Shown: positions 24,701 through 32,674 of the stretch, piece after piece
Position numbering within the stretch: the first letter of the stretch is position 1
Layout: each line of letters begins with the position of its first letter
Assembly: GCA_019635575.1 (NCBI GenBank)
Contig: JAHBZF010000011.1
Coordinates: 1 to 46,595, forward strand
Length of the DNA: 46,595 nt
Source: Pseudolabrys sp.
GTDB lineage: Bacteria; Pseudomonadota; Alphaproteobacteria; Rhizobiales; Xanthobacteraceae
Direction of reading: 5' to 3'
The notes under the pieces: model-generated
Seen by the model: only the letters and a program-made list of their open reading frames with translations
What the model was told of the DNA's origin: nothing
Databases searched by the model: none
Position numbers and translations under genes: made by a program

Positions 24701-25371
24701 TCGCCCGCAGCACCGAGGACGCGGCCCGCTGGTTCGAGCGCGCGGCCCGCCGCGGTCTCGCGCCGGCACAGTTCCGCCTCGGCAGTCTGTACGAGAAGGG
24801 CCAGGGCGTCCGCCGCGACCTCAAGGAAGCGCGCCGCTATTACACCCTCGCCGCCGACCAGGGCCACGCCAAGGCGATGCACAATCTTGCCGTGCTCTAC
24901 GCCGAGGGCATCGACGGCAAACCGGACTACAAGACCGCCGCCGAATGGTTCGAGAAGGCCGCCGGCTTCGGCGTCTCCGACAGCCAGTACAATCTCGGCA
25001 TCCTCTATGCGCGGGGTCTCGGCACCACCAAGGACATGATCGCCTCCTACAAGTGGTTCAGCCTCGCGGCGGCGCAGGGCGACAAGGAATCCGCCAAGAA
25101 GCGCGACGACGTGGCGACCCGGCTCGACGCTGCCGGACGCGCCAAGGCGGAGACTGCGGTGCGGAGCTGGGCGCCGCATCTGCAGCCGCAGGATGCGATC
25201 CGCGTGGCCGTGCCGGCCGGCGGCTGGGATCAAGGCGCCGAGGCCACCAAGGACGCCGCCCAGGAGCCGGCAAAAGAATCGGCAAAGGAGCCGCGCAAGC
25301 CGATCCGCGATGTCACCAAGGAGCCGGTGAAGCAGTCTACCCGCGCGCCGCTCCAGCTCTCCGCGCGCTAG
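21751..25371 (+). CDS. PodJ-like polar localisation protein (coiled coil, one TM, Sel1 repeats)
   Basis: A 1206-residue bitopic protein with the layout of Caulobacter PodJ. An N-terminal basic module (MRLGRLKSLRPETREAVKAA, then RRSGQSVQEWLD) is followed by an acidic patch, a Pro/Ala-rich linker (about 85-270) and heptad-rich coiled coil (about 275-560). A second Pro-rich linker (about 590-820) leads to a single membrane helix (about 825-850). The periplasmic tail holds Sel1-like repeats (about 960-1110; for example AAAYEVGNRFAEGQGVARS and RLGSLYEKGQGVRRD) and a charged end. PodJ organises polar factors and septal-wall or flagellar signalling. The start could be GTG 21736; I prefer ATG 21751. 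No peptidoglycan-binding domain is evident at the C-terminus. Confidence 0.8.
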   Translation: MRLGRLKSLRPETREAVKAAARRSGQSVQEWLDTVAAQQAAQLEDDDDLFDDDSESVEQRLDELTRKIDRLTGTGPAAYAPLRQRAPAPAPAPAPAVPTASDTDHLAKLVERLDRRLDHFVSFAHSLPSVVTTPTAPGGVDRAVQEITARQRALRGEAVATPQRGAPPAPQGHLPPFPANFTPAPPAAPQPIPTQPLPAQAMAAHVDPQYAHAAGYAAPQAHPTHAHMPAAPMPTAHTLPHPAPFQPAPAPMAAPAMAPPMPQQAPLPTQDLSGLEKQLRSITNQIETLRRPGVEDAINALRDELAQIAQALTDAMPRHVIDAVEAQIQNLTQRLSEGRQAGVGEQVLNNIEQHLAQVHEALRSLTPAEHLIGFNETVSALAERIDQIVTQRDPASFRQFEDAVNNLRAMTAHVASNETVGQLAAQVQTLAAKVDQIAYTSSGDAALAHLEQRISALADAIATRNQNGSAVPQRLEHLVGSLTEKIEQFQSTRGHSTAADHLEERIIKLAEKLDASDSRLANLESVERGLTELLAQADRSNRGREPAGEPPAHVDALRRDVARTQDSLEVMQGTLGILVDRLAAIEHGIRERPAAPPVAALPQAAPITLQQPVEAVAAQMFAAVAQATHQAKAAAAGEMPSPPLAPAMPEQRMPTVEAPPVMPAQPPAPVQAAPVQAQPARPQVKQGMRRSQPIDPDLPPDHPIEPGMARPAAARNAGPVVASPAARIAASEAALGVAQPAAMSAPGGTQTDFITAARRAAKTAGQMNPGPMVAEPIAPAPVTAPRIEPRTDLLIDPEPVDEPRHAFGTAGRGSMLGVLRGKLKSLLIASSVVAIVVGGYYIVGSMLDGQPNTKPASVGSKAANPPPPGLYEDMEPDAEGDATAPRSGAPATAPVAPATPLGAGSGFKLLAPNSTMQTSPDQTPAPEEKPEKPDVTGSIGNARAVYADKLPPAIGGPRLRDAAARGEAAAAYEVGNRFAEGQGVARSTEDAARWFERAARRGLAPAQFRLGSLYEKGQGVRRDLKEARRYYTLAADQGHAKAMHNLAVLYAEGIDGKPDYKTAAEWFEKAAGFGVSDSQYNLGILYARGLGTTKDMIASYKWFSLAAAQGDKESAKKRDDVATRLDAAGRAKAETAVRSWAPHLQPQDAIRVAVPAGGWDQGAEATKDAAQEPAKESAKEPRKPIRDVTKEPVKQSTRAPLQLSAR

Positions 25372-25405
25372 ACCGAATCGGCGCGATCGCGCCCTTTTCG
25401 CCCCC

Positions 25406-25452
25406 GGCGTGATCTTTCCGGAAAACCGTTTCACACTTTTCCGGATCACGCC
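25406..25452. repeat. Interspersed palindromic repeat of Rhizobiales type
   Basis: A 47-bp imperfect palindrome: the outer arms GGCGTGATC (25406-25414) and GATCACGCC (25444-25452) are exact complements, and the inner arms TCCGGAAAA (25417-25425) and TTTTCCGGA (25437-25445) also pair. From memory, very similar elements recur between genes in Bradyrhizobium and Rhodopseudomonas genomes. Only this copy is in the window, 34 bp after the PodJ-like gene; it may act as a transcript end. Confidence 0.6.
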
Positions 25453-25662
25453 AAAGCGCGTCGAAAGACACAGCAACAACAATTCATCGTGCACGGCGCT
25501 CCGCAAGGGTAGCCGTGCGCAAATTGCAAGCTACAATCGGCTTGAAAACATCGTCCGGCCTGTGTGCCCGGCTTCTGCCCGGCGCGCCGTTTACCTTCGG
25601 GTGACGCGCGCCGTCGCGGCGGCCGGTGTCGGGCTATTGTCGATCCGAACCGGGACTACCGA

Positions 25663-26589
25663 TTGCAGATTTACCTTCCGATCGCCGACCTGCCGGTCAA
25701 CATCTTCCTCGTCCTGGGGATGGGGATGCTGGTCGGATTCATCTCCGGCATGTTCGGGGTCGGCGGCGGCTTCCTGATGACACCGCTGCTGATCTTCATC
25801 GGCGTGCCGCCGGCGGTCTCGGTGGCGAGCGTCGCGACTCATGTGGCCGCCTCGTCGTTCTCCGGCGCGCTGTCCTACTGGCGCAAGAACGCGATCGACC
25901 TGGCGCTCGGCTTCATGCTGCTCGGCGGCGGCCTGATCGGCACCTTCGCCGGCGTCTGGCTGTTCACCGCGCTGCGCTCGCTCGACCAGCTCGATCTGGT
26001 GATCAGCGTTCTCTACCTGCTGCTGCTGACCAGCGTCGGCTTCCTGATGACCATCGAGGGCATGCGCGCGATCACGCGAGCGCGGCGCGGTAATCCGATC
26101 CCGCCGCGACGCGCCGGCATGCACAACTGGGTGCACGGCCTGCCGCTCAAGGTGCGGTTCAAGCGCTCGAAGATCTACGTTTCGGCGATTCCGGTCTGGG
26201 GCATCGGCCTGCTGATGGGCTTCCTCGGCGCGATCATGGGCATCGGCGGCGGCTTCATCCTGGTGCCGCTGCTGATCTATCTGCTGCGCGTGCCGACCGC
26301 GACGGTGATCGGCACCTCGATGATGCTCACCCTCGTCACCATGGCGGCGGCGACCGTGATGCACGCCACCACCAACCATCAGGTTGATGCCGTGCTCGCC
26401 CTGATCCTGATGGTCGGCGGCGTCACCGGTGCGCAGTTCGGCGCGCGGCTCGGGCAGCGCATGCGCGGCGAATGGCTGCGGCTGCTGCTCGGCGTGCTGG
26501 TGTTCGCCGTCGGGGTGAAATTCGCGGTCGATCTCGTCGCCACGCCGGACGAGCCCTATTCGCTGCGGGTCGAGGAGCAGGCGCGATGA
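25663..26589 (+). CDS. TauE/SafE-family membrane transporter
   Basis: A 308-residue polytopic protein of the TauE/SafE (sulfite/organosulfonate exporter) family. Two internal repeats are visible: GMLVGFISGMFGVGGGFLMT with PLLIFIGVP near the N-terminus, and MGFLGAIMGIGGGFILVP with LLIYLLRVP in the second half; the GGG turn and P-L-L-I-(Y/F) are family hallmarks. About eight hydrophobic segments surround a charged central loop (about 145-180). I prefer TTG 25663 (LQIYLPIADLPVNIF) as the start, because related alphaproteobacterial proteins begin at this point; the frame is open back to ATG 25564. Its stop overlaps the next gene by 4 bp (ATGA). Confidence 0.85.
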   Translation: MQIYLPIADLPVNIFLVLGMGMLVGFISGMFGVGGGFLMTPLLIFIGVPPAVSVASVATHVAASSFSGALSYWRKNAIDLALGFMLLGGGLIGTFAGVWLFTALRSLDQLDLVISVLYLLLLTSVGFLMTIEGMRAITRARRGNPIPPRRAGMHNWVHGLPLKVRFKRSKIYVSAIPVWGIGLLMGFLGAIMGIGGGFILVPLLIYLLRVPTATVIGTSMMLTLVTMAAATVMHATTNHQVDAVLALILMVGGVTGAQFGARLGQRMRGEWLRLLLGVLVFAVGVKFAVDLVATPDEPYSLRVEEQAR

Positions 26590-27371
26590 CCCGCTCCCGC
26601 CTCATCGCCGGTGCGGTGGCCGCGGCGGCGCTGTTCGCGACGGCGATGCCGGCCGGCGCCGAGAAGCTGATCGTCTCGCTGTCGAACCATCGCGTGCTGG
26701 TGACCTCGAACTTCGACGGCGAGGAGCTGGTGCTGTTCGGCACCATCGAACCCGACGCGCCGCGCGGCGCGCTGCGCGCCGCCTACGATATCGTCGTCAC
26801 CGTGGCCGGACCCGCCACCAGCGTGCGGACGCGGCGCAAGGACCGGACCCTCGGCATCTGGATCAACCAGGAAGCGCGGCAGTTCATCAACGTGCCGTCG
26901 TATCTGGCGGTGCTGTCGAACCGGCCGGTGCAGGAGATCACCAACGAGGACCGACGCCGCCGTCTGCAAATCGGCCTCGACAACGTGATCCTGCGTCAGC
27001 GCGTCGGCGCCGACATCGCCGATACGGTGCCGACCGATCCGTTCCGCGAAGCCTTCGTGCGGCTGCAGACCGAGCACGGCGTCTATCGCGCCAATGCCGC
27101 CGGCGTGACGTTCCTGACGCCGACCGTGTTCCGCGCGACGATTCCGCTGCCGGCCACCACGCCGACCGGCAACTATGCGATCGACGTCAAGGTCTTCGCC
27201 AATGGCAATATGGTGGTGCGCAGCACCTCCGCGCTCGAAGTGGTCAAATCCGGCTTCGAGCAATTCGTCGCGAGCGCGGCGCACGATTACGGGCTGCTGT
27301 ACGGCCTCTTCGCCGCATTGATGGCGCTGGCTACCGGCTGGTTCGCCAGTGTCGTGTTCCGCCGCGACTAG
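26586..27371 (+). CDS. TIGR02186/PF09608 family membrane-anchored protein paired with TauE
   Basis: A 261-residue protein of the alphaproteobacterial family described only as a putative transmembrane protein. A signal peptide covers about 1-26 (MPAGA). A beta-rich extracytoplasmic domain follows (KLIVSLSNHRVLVTSNFDGE and ELVLFGTIEP), and one C-terminal membrane helix (about 236-256, LLYGLFAALMALATGWFASV) ends in RRD. Its ATG overlaps the TauE stop, so the two are translationally coupled. The family is repeatedly found next to TauE, which suggests an accessory subunit of the transporter; the substrate is unknown. Confidence 0.85.
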   Translation: MTRSRLIAGAVAAAALFATAMPAGAEKLIVSLSNHRVLVTSNFDGEELVLFGTIEPDAPRGALRAAYDIVVTVAGPATSVRTRRKDRTLGIWINQEARQFINVPSYLAVLSNRPVQEITNEDRRRRLQIGLDNVILRQRVGADIADTVPTDPFREAFVRLQTEHGVYRANAAGVTFLTPTVFRATIPLPATTPTGNYAIDVKVFANGNMVVRSTSALEVVKSGFEQFVASAAHDYGLLYGLFAALMALATGWFASVVFRRD

Positions 27372-27383
27372 CGTTCGGGTTCA

Positions 27384-28115
27384 TCAATCCGGCAGGCAGT
27401 GGCCGACCGCAAAGGCATAGATGCGGCCGTCGCCGAGCATATGCGCGGTGAAGCCGCGCGCGCCGAACACCGCGTCGAACGCCGCATGCCGCACATTCAA
27501 TCCGCCCGTGAAAGCGCCAAACGCCGGCAGCACCACGCGCTCGCCGTCGGCGGCGAAGCAGCGGCGGCCGATGGTCTGACCGCGATGCGAGACCCGCGCC
27601 ACCGGATGCAGATGGCCGGCGACCTCGCCGAACCCGCCGGTGGGCTCATGCCGGAACGACAGCGCGCCGATCTGCAAGGTGCCGCCGAACGAGCCGCCGA
27701 TGCCGGTCGCCGGATCGGGATCGTGATTGCCGGTGATCCAGATCCAGTCGCGACCGGTCTGCAATGCCAGTAGCCCGGCGCGATCCTGATCGCTCAGCCG
27801 CGACGGACCGCGGCCGTCATGGAAACTGTCACCGAGCGCGATCACGCAGCGCGGATTGTAGCGCGTCATCAGCCGCGCCAGCCGCATCAGCGTCGCCACC
27901 GTGTCGTAGGGCGGCAGGAACACGCCGCGCTCCGCATAGCTCGAGGCTTTTTCCAGATGCAGGTCGGCGATGGCAAGCACGCCCTCGGCCGGCCAGTACA
28001 GCGCGCCGTCGGGATCGGCCACCAGCGTCACCCCGGCGATCTGCAACGGCTCGCTCTGGGTCGGGGTCGGACGCGCAACAGGTCGTTGCCGTACAGCCGA
28101 AGCCGGCTCGCTCAT
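27384..28115 (-). CDS. pdeM: Ligase-associated DNA damage response endonuclease PdeM
   Basis: A 243-residue calcineurin-like metallophosphoesterase (MPE) of the family found in ligase-associated repair clusters; the Pseudomonas putida homologue is a manganese-dependent DNA nuclease. Metal-ligand motifs in order: IADLHLEK (D-x-H, near 50), ALGDSFHDGRG (GD near 95), WITGNHD (near 129), FRHEP, and AGHLHPVARV (GH-x-H near 166). The full set is present, so the enzyme should be active. Its ATG overlaps the end of the helicase gene by 4 bp (ATGA), so translation is coupled. It converges on the TIGR02186 gene with 12 bp between. Confidence 0.92.
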   Translation of the reverse strand: MSEPASAVRQRPVARPTPTQSEPLQIAGVTLVADPDGALYWPAEGVLAIADLHLEKASSYAERGVFLPPYDTVATLMRLARLMTRYNPRCVIALGDSFHDGRGPSRLSDQDRAGLLALQTGRDWIWITGNHDPDPATGIGGSFGGTLQIGALSFRHEPTGGFGEVAGHLHPVARVSHRGQTIGRRCFAADGERVVLPAFGAFTGGLNVRHAAFDAVFGARGFTAHMLGDGRIYAFAVGHCLPD

Positions 28116-30634
28116 TGCATCGCTTCCTTCACCAGCGCCTCGGCTTCCGCCAGCAGCATGTCCGGCGCCTCGCCCTGCACAGGTTCCTTGCCGATTTCCA
28201 GCATCACCGGAACCGCGAGCGGCGAGACGTGATCGAGCGGTTTATGAACGATTCGCCCCCGCACGCGCGAGAGCATTTCGCCGAGCCGCTTGATGTCGAG
28301 CAGGCCGGTGGCTGCATCATCATGTGCAGCCCGCAGCAGCAGGTGGTCCGGCTGGTGCTTGCGCAGCACGTCATAGACGAGATCGGTGGAGATCGTCACC
28401 TGCCGGCGGGTCTTCTCCTGCGCGGGGAACCGGCGCTCGATCAGCCCGGCGATGATGGCGCAGTGCCGGAAGGTGCGCTTCATCAGCGCGGATTCCGCGA
28501 GCCAGGCTTCCAGATCGTCGCCCAGCATGTCCTCGGCAAAGAGGTCAGCCAGCGACAGCGTGCCGCCGTCGATCGCGCCGGCGACATCGCCCATGGCCCA
28601 GACCGCCAGCGCATATTCGTTGGCGACGAAGCCCATCGGGTCGAGCCGCGCCCGCTCCAGCCGCCGCGTCAGCAGCATGCCGAGGGTCTGATGCGCCAAG
28701 CGCCCCTCGAACGGATAGCAGACGAGATAATGCTTGTCGGCACGCGGAAAGGTCTCGACCAGCAGATCGCCGGCGCGCGGTAGCAGCGAGCGCCATTCCT
28801 GGATCTTGAGCCAGTCGCGCACCTGCGCCGGCAGCGCCTGCCACGTCGAATGGTCCGCGAGGATGTCACGCACCCGCGCGGCGAGATAGGTGGAGAGCGG
28901 AAACTTGCCACCGGCATAGGACGGCACTTTCGGGTCCTGCGACGCGGCGCGGGAGACATAGACCTCGTCCTCCACCAGCGCCTCGAACTTCAAAATCTCC
29001 CCGCCGAACACGAAGGTATCGTTCGGCGACAGCGTCTCGATGAAATATTCCTCGATCTGACCGAGCAATCGTCCACCGCGCGGGATCATCGTCTTCGACG
29101 CGCGCGAGCGCACCAGCCGCACCTTCAGCATGTCGGCCTCGACGATGGTGCCGATATTCATGCGATAGCGCTGCGCCGTCATCGGATGGGTGACGCGCCA
29201 GCGGCCGGTCTTGTCCTGCCGGATTTTCGCGAAACGCTCATAGGCGCGCAGCGCATAGCCGCCGGTGGCGACGAAATCGAGCGCCGCGTCGAAATCGCTG
29301 CGGGCGAGTTGCGTATAGGGCGCGGCGGCGCGCACCTCGTCATAGAGTTCGTCGGCGAGGAACGGCTCGCCGCAGGCGCGGCCCATGATGTGCTGCGCCA
29401 AGACGTCGAGCGCGCCGGTACGCGCCGGCGGCGTGTCCTGCGCATTGTCGCGCACCGCCGCGAGCGCGGCGCTGCATTCCAACACCTCGAAACGGTTGGC
29501 CGGCACCAAAACGGCCTTCGACGGTTCGTCGAGCCGGTGATTGGCGCGGCCGATCCGCTGCAACAGCCGCGACGAACCCTTGGGCGCACCGACATTGACG
29601 ACGAGATCGACGTCGCCCCAGTCGACGCCGAGATCGAGCGAGGACGTACACACCACCGCGCGCAGCTTGCCGGCGGACATCGCATCCTCGACGCGGCGAC
29701 GCTGCGCCACATCGAGCGAGCCGTGATGCAGCGCGATCGCCAGATTGTCGTCGTTGATCTGCCACAGCGACTGGAACAGGCCCTCGGCCTGACTGCGCGT
29801 ATTGACGAACAGCAGCACCGTCTTGTGCTGCTTGATGAGCTGATACATCTCGCCGAGCGCATGGCGCGCGGTGTGGCCGGCCCATGGCAGATGTTCCCGC
29901 GTGTCGAGCATCGACACATCCGGCGCGGCGCCCGCTTGCGCGATGACGAGATCGGCCAAATCCTCTCCCCCCACCGGCTGCGGCCGCAGATAGCGGCGCA
30001 GATCGTCCGGCTCCGCCACCGTGGCGGACAGACCGACCGTTTGCAGGTCGGGCGCCAGCGTGAACAGCCGCGCGAGGCCGAGCGACAGCAGATCGCCGCG
30101 CTTCGACGTTACCAGCGAATGCAGCTCGTCGAGCACGACGCGGCGCAGGGTCGCGAACAGATACGGCGCGTCGGCGGTGGAGAGCAGCAACGCCAGTTGC
30201 TCCGGCGTCGTCAGCAGGATGTCCGGCGGATCGCGGCGCTGGCGCATGCGCTTCGAGGCCGGCGTGTCGCCGGTGCGCGTCTCCAGCCGCACCGGCAGAT
30301 CCATCTCGCGCACCGGGGTTTCGAGGTTGCGGGCGATATCGACGGCGAGCGCCTTCAGCGGCGAGATGTAGAGCGTGTGCAGGCCCTGCGCGCGGCGCAG
30401 CGTGCGGCCGGTGGAGACAATCGCATGCGAGGCCGCGCCCCGCTCGCTCAGTTCCACCAGCGTCGGCAGGAAGCCCGCCAGCGTCTTGCCGGCCCCGGTC
30501 GGGGCGATCAGCAGCGCCGAACGCCCGGCCCGCGCCTTCGCCAAGAGATCGAGCTGATGCGCGCGCGGCTGCCAGCCGCGGGCCGCGAACCAGCGGGTGA
30601 ACACCTCAGGCAGCGGCGCGGGCGTGTCGAGCAT
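28112..30634 (-). CDS. lhr: Ligase-associated DNA damage response helicase (Lhr-core type)
   Basis: An 840-residue superfamily 2 3'-to-5' DNA helicase. Motifs: Walker A LLIAPTGAGKTLAG (41-54), motif Ia ISPLKALAVD, TGDTPASKRMRQ, DELH box VVLDELHSLV, GLSATVAEPDDLRRYL, and motif VI LLQRIGRANHRLDEPS. The C-terminal part carries the Lhr-core winged-helix and beta-barrel region (SRASKTMIPRGGRLLGQIEEY; FVFGGEILKFE). The frame starts at 30664, but ATG 30634 (MLDTPAPLPEVF) is 5 bp after the upstream methyltransferase stop and gives the expected N-terminus. It is operonic with that gene and pdeM. Confidence 0.93.
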   Translation of the reverse strand: MLDTPAPLPEVFTRWFAARGWQPRAHQLDLLAKARAGRSALLIAPTGAGKTLAGFLPTLVELSERGAASHAIVSTGRTLRRAQGLHTLYISPLKALAVDIARNLETPVREMDLPVRLETRTGDTPASKRMRQRRDPPDILLTTPEQLALLLSTADAPYLFATLRRVVLDELHSLVTSKRGDLLSLGLARLFTLAPDLQTVGLSATVAEPDDLRRYLRPQPVGGEDLADLVIAQAGAAPDVSMLDTREHLPWAGHTARHALGEMYQLIKQHKTVLLFVNTRSQAEGLFQSLWQINDDNLAIALHHGSLDVAQRRRVEDAMSAGKLRAVVCTSSLDLGVDWGDVDLVVNVGAPKGSSRLLQRIGRANHRLDEPSKAVLVPANRFEVLECSAALAAVRDNAQDTPPARTGALDVLAQHIMGRACGEPFLADELYDEVRAAAPYTQLARSDFDAALDFVATGGYALRAYERFAKIRQDKTGRWRVTHPMTAQRYRMNIGTIVEADMLKVRLVRSRASKTMIPRGGRLLGQIEEYFIETLSPNDTFVFGGEILKFEALVEDEVYVSRAASQDPKVPSYAGGKFPLSTYLAARVRDILADHSTWQALPAQVRDWLKIQEWRSLLPRAGDLLVETFPRADKHYLVCYPFEGRLAHQTLGMLLTRRLERARLDPMGFVANEYALAVWAMGDVAGAIDGGTLSLADLFAEDMLGDDLEAWLAESALMKRTFRHCAIIAGLIERRFPAQEKTRRQVTISTDLVYDVLRKHQPDHLLLRAAHDDAATGLLDIKRLGEMLSRVRGRIVHKPLDHVSPLAVPVMLEIGKEPVQGEAPDMLLAEAEALVKEAMQ

Positions 30635-30639
30635 CGCTG

Positions 30640-31572
30640 TTATTTGGCGTTTGTGGCGACGCACACCAGCCCCGGAACCGGATGGCCTTTCTCGGTGCGG
30701 GTCACGGCCGGTTCAAGCACCAGCACCGCGAGCCCGGCAGCGGCAAGCGCCCCGCGCACAGCCGCCTCGCTATGCGCATAGCGCAGCGTATCGCGCAGGA
30801 TCACACCCTCGCCGTGGTGGGTTTCGACCGTGAAGGCGAAGCTGCCGCCGGCTTTCAGGATCGGCACCGACGCAGCACAGACCGGCGCGAGTTCGTCGAG
30901 ATAGCTGAACACATCGGCGGCGAGGATCAGGTCGTAGCGTTCGTTCAGCGCGGCCTCGCCACGCAGGAACGTCACCACCTCCGCCTCCGCCAGCCGATCA
31001 TAGAGGCCCTTGGCCCGCGCCTGCGCCAGCATCGCCCCGGACAGATCGACGCCGACGATTCGGTCCGCGAACGGCCGGAATGTCACCGCCGCCAGACCCG
31101 TGCCGCAGCCGAGATCGAGCATCGAGGAAAAGACACCGCCGGCGCGCTCGATGCCGCGCGAGGCTTTCACGGCGTCGAGCAATATCTCCGGGCCGCAATA
31201 AGCGAGCCCTTCGGTCAGCGCACGGTCGAACCGCGCGGCGTAGCCGTCGAACAGCGTTCGCACATAGGCTTCCGGCATGGCGCCGGACGGCATCGCGCCG
31301 AGCCGCATCAGATGCAAGGCCGCGCCGTGGCTGTCGGCCGGATCGGCGGCGCGAGCTTGCTCGAACGCCGCGATGGCCCCGGCCCGGTCGCCGAGCTTGT
31401 CCCGCGCTTCGCCCAGCAGGAACCAGCCAGCGGCATAGCCCGGCACCAGATCGAGCGTTTGCTCGAACAGGTCGGCGGCACCGGCAGCGTCCCCCTGCGC
31501 CAGGCTTTCCCGCGCCCATTCGAAGCGGCGGTCGGCGGCGAGGTCACCGGAGGATTGGAATGTGGTTGGCAT
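30640..31572 (-). CDS. TPR-containing SAM-dependent methyltransferase
   Basis: A 310-residue class I methyltransferase with an N-terminal TPR region (about 12-85; AAGWFLLGEARDKLGDRAGA, then IAAFEQARAADPADS). SAM motif I is LDLGCGTGLAAVTF (near 150), followed by IVGVDLSGAMLAQARAK (motif II area) and DLILAADVFSYLDEL (motif IV area). The substrate cannot be inferred. It is the first gene of the unit methyltransferase-lhr-pdeM and is divergent from the exonuclease gene across only 67 bp, so it lies inside the repair cluster. Start ATG 31572 is chosen over 31626, which would run into the opposite gene's promoter. Confidence 0.85.
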   Translation of the reverse strand: MPTTFQSSGDLAADRRFEWARESLAQGDAAGAADLFEQTLDLVPGYAAGWFLLGEARDKLGDRAGAIAAFEQARAADPADSHGAALHLMRLGAMPSGAMPEAYVRTLFDGYAARFDRALTEGLAYCGPEILLDAVKASRGIERAGGVFSSMLDLGCGTGLAAVTFRPFADRIVGVDLSGAMLAQARAKGLYDRLAEAEVVTFLRGEAALNERYDLILAADVFSYLDELAPVCAASVPILKAGGSFAFTVETHHGEGVILRDTLRYAHSEAAVRGALAAAGLAVLVLEPAVTRTEKGHPVPGLVCVATNAK

Positions 31573-31639
31573 CGGTTGCGGTTGTCGGGACCGGCGCGTT
31601 CTATCTCGCCATCGGCCGTTGTGCACCTATCTAAGCGGG
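31573..31639. promoter_or_regulatory. 67-bp divergent promoter region of the repair cluster
   Basis: The only space available for promoters of both arms (methyltransferase-lhr-pdeM and exonuclease-ligase). I looked for the alphaproteobacterial SOS box GTTC-N7-GTTC and did not find one: a single GTTC occurs at about 31598. No clear -35/-10 pair is visible. Confidence 0.4.
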
Positions 31640-32674
31640 ATGCGCCCCGAAGACATCCTCGTTCCCACCCCGTCCGGGGTCTGCTGCAAGGCCGGCGGGT
31701 TCCATATCGACCCCACCCGGCCGGTGGAGCGGGCGCTGATCACCCACGGCCATTCCGACCATGCCCGCGCCGGCCATGGCGAGGTGCTGGCGACGCAGGA
31801 AACACTCGACATCATGCGGCTGCGCTACGGCGACAATTTCGCCGGACGCATGCAACCGATCCGCTATGGCGAGCGGCTCGCCATCGACGATGTCACGGTG
31901 AGCTTCCATCCCGCCGGGCACGTGCTCGGCTCGGCGCAGATCAAGGTCGAGCAGGATGGACTGCGCATCGTTGCGTCGGGCGATTACAAGGACGTGGCCG
32001 ACCCGACCTGCGCGCCGTTCGAGCTGGTGCCGTGCGACGTGTTCATCACCGAGGCCACGTTCGGCCTGCCGGTGTTCCGCCACAGTGAGCCGCTACACGA
32101 GATTGGCAAGCTTTTGAAATCCGTCGCGCTGTTTCCCGAACGCGCGCATCTGGTCGGCGCCTATTCGCTCGGCAAGGCGCAGCGCGTCATCGCCATGTTG
32201 CGGCAGGCCGGTTACGACCGGACGATCTATCTGCACGGCGCGATGGAGAAGATCACGCAGTATTACGTCTCGCGCGGCATCGATCTCGGCCCGCTCGAAC
32301 TGGTGCGCGGCGCGAAGAAGCCGGAGCTTGCCGGCACCATCACGCTGTGCCCGCCCTCCGCCAGCAAGGATCTGTGGACGCGCCGTTTCCCCGATCCGCT
32401 CGCCTGCTTCGCCTCGGGCTGGATGCGCGTGCGCGCCCGCGCGCGGCAGGGCGGCACCGAACTGCCACTGGTGATTTCCGACCACGCCGACTGGGACGGC
32501 CTGACGAAAACCATCGCCGCCACCGGCGCATCGGAAATCTGGGTGACGCATGGACAGGAAGACGCGCTGGTGCACTGGGCGACGCAGCGCGGGCTGAAGG
32601 CACGACCGCTCGCCATCGTCGGCTATGGCGACGAGGAGGAGCATGAGGCCGAGGCGAAGGACGACGAAGCATGA
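31640..32674 (+). CDS. Ligase-associated DNA exonuclease (MBL fold, SNM1-like)
   Basis: A 344-residue metallo-beta-lactamase/beta-CASP nuclease of the ligase-associated family. Metal motifs: HGHSDH (36-41), PAGHVLGSAQ (H ligand), VASGDYKD (D ligand), and the beta-CASP region ending in the late histidine of VISDHADWDGL. The ATG at 31640 follows AAGCGG; the frame opens at 31562, but that would overlap the divergent gene. The protein ends in an acidic tail (GDEEEHEAEAKDDEA). Its stop overlaps the ligase ATG by 4 bp, so exonuclease and ligase are made together, which suggests end processing followed by sealing. Confidence 0.92.
   Translation: MRPEDILVPTPSGVCCKAGGFHIDPTRPVERALITHGHSDHARAGHGEVLATQETLDIMRLRYGDNFAGRMQPIRYGERLAIDDVTVSFHPAGHVLGSAQIKVEQDGLRIVASGDYKDVADPTCAPFELVPCDVFITEATFGLPVFRHSEPLHEIGKLLKSVALFPERAHLVGAYSLGKAQRVIAMLRQAGYDRTIYLHGAMEKITQYYVSRGIDLGPLELVRGAKKPELAGTITLCPPSASKDLWTRRFPDPLACFASGWMRVRARARQGGTELPLVISDHADWDGLTKTIAATGASEIWVTHGQEDALVHWATQRGLKARPLAIVGYGDEEEHEAEAKDDEA

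Noticed and set aside
21613..25506. Minus-strand frames of 675 and 611 codons
   Set aside because: They are antisense to the PodJ-like gene. High GC gives few stops, and composition is Arg/Gly-rich with no domain.
28850..30781. A 643-codon plus-strand frame
   Set aside because: It is antisense to the Lhr-type helicase, whose motifs are all intact; Arg/Gln/His-rich translation.
31573..31639. SOS (LexA) box for the repair cluster
   Set aside because: Only one GTTC occurs; there is no GTTC-N7-GTTC or GAAC-N7-GAAC spacing.
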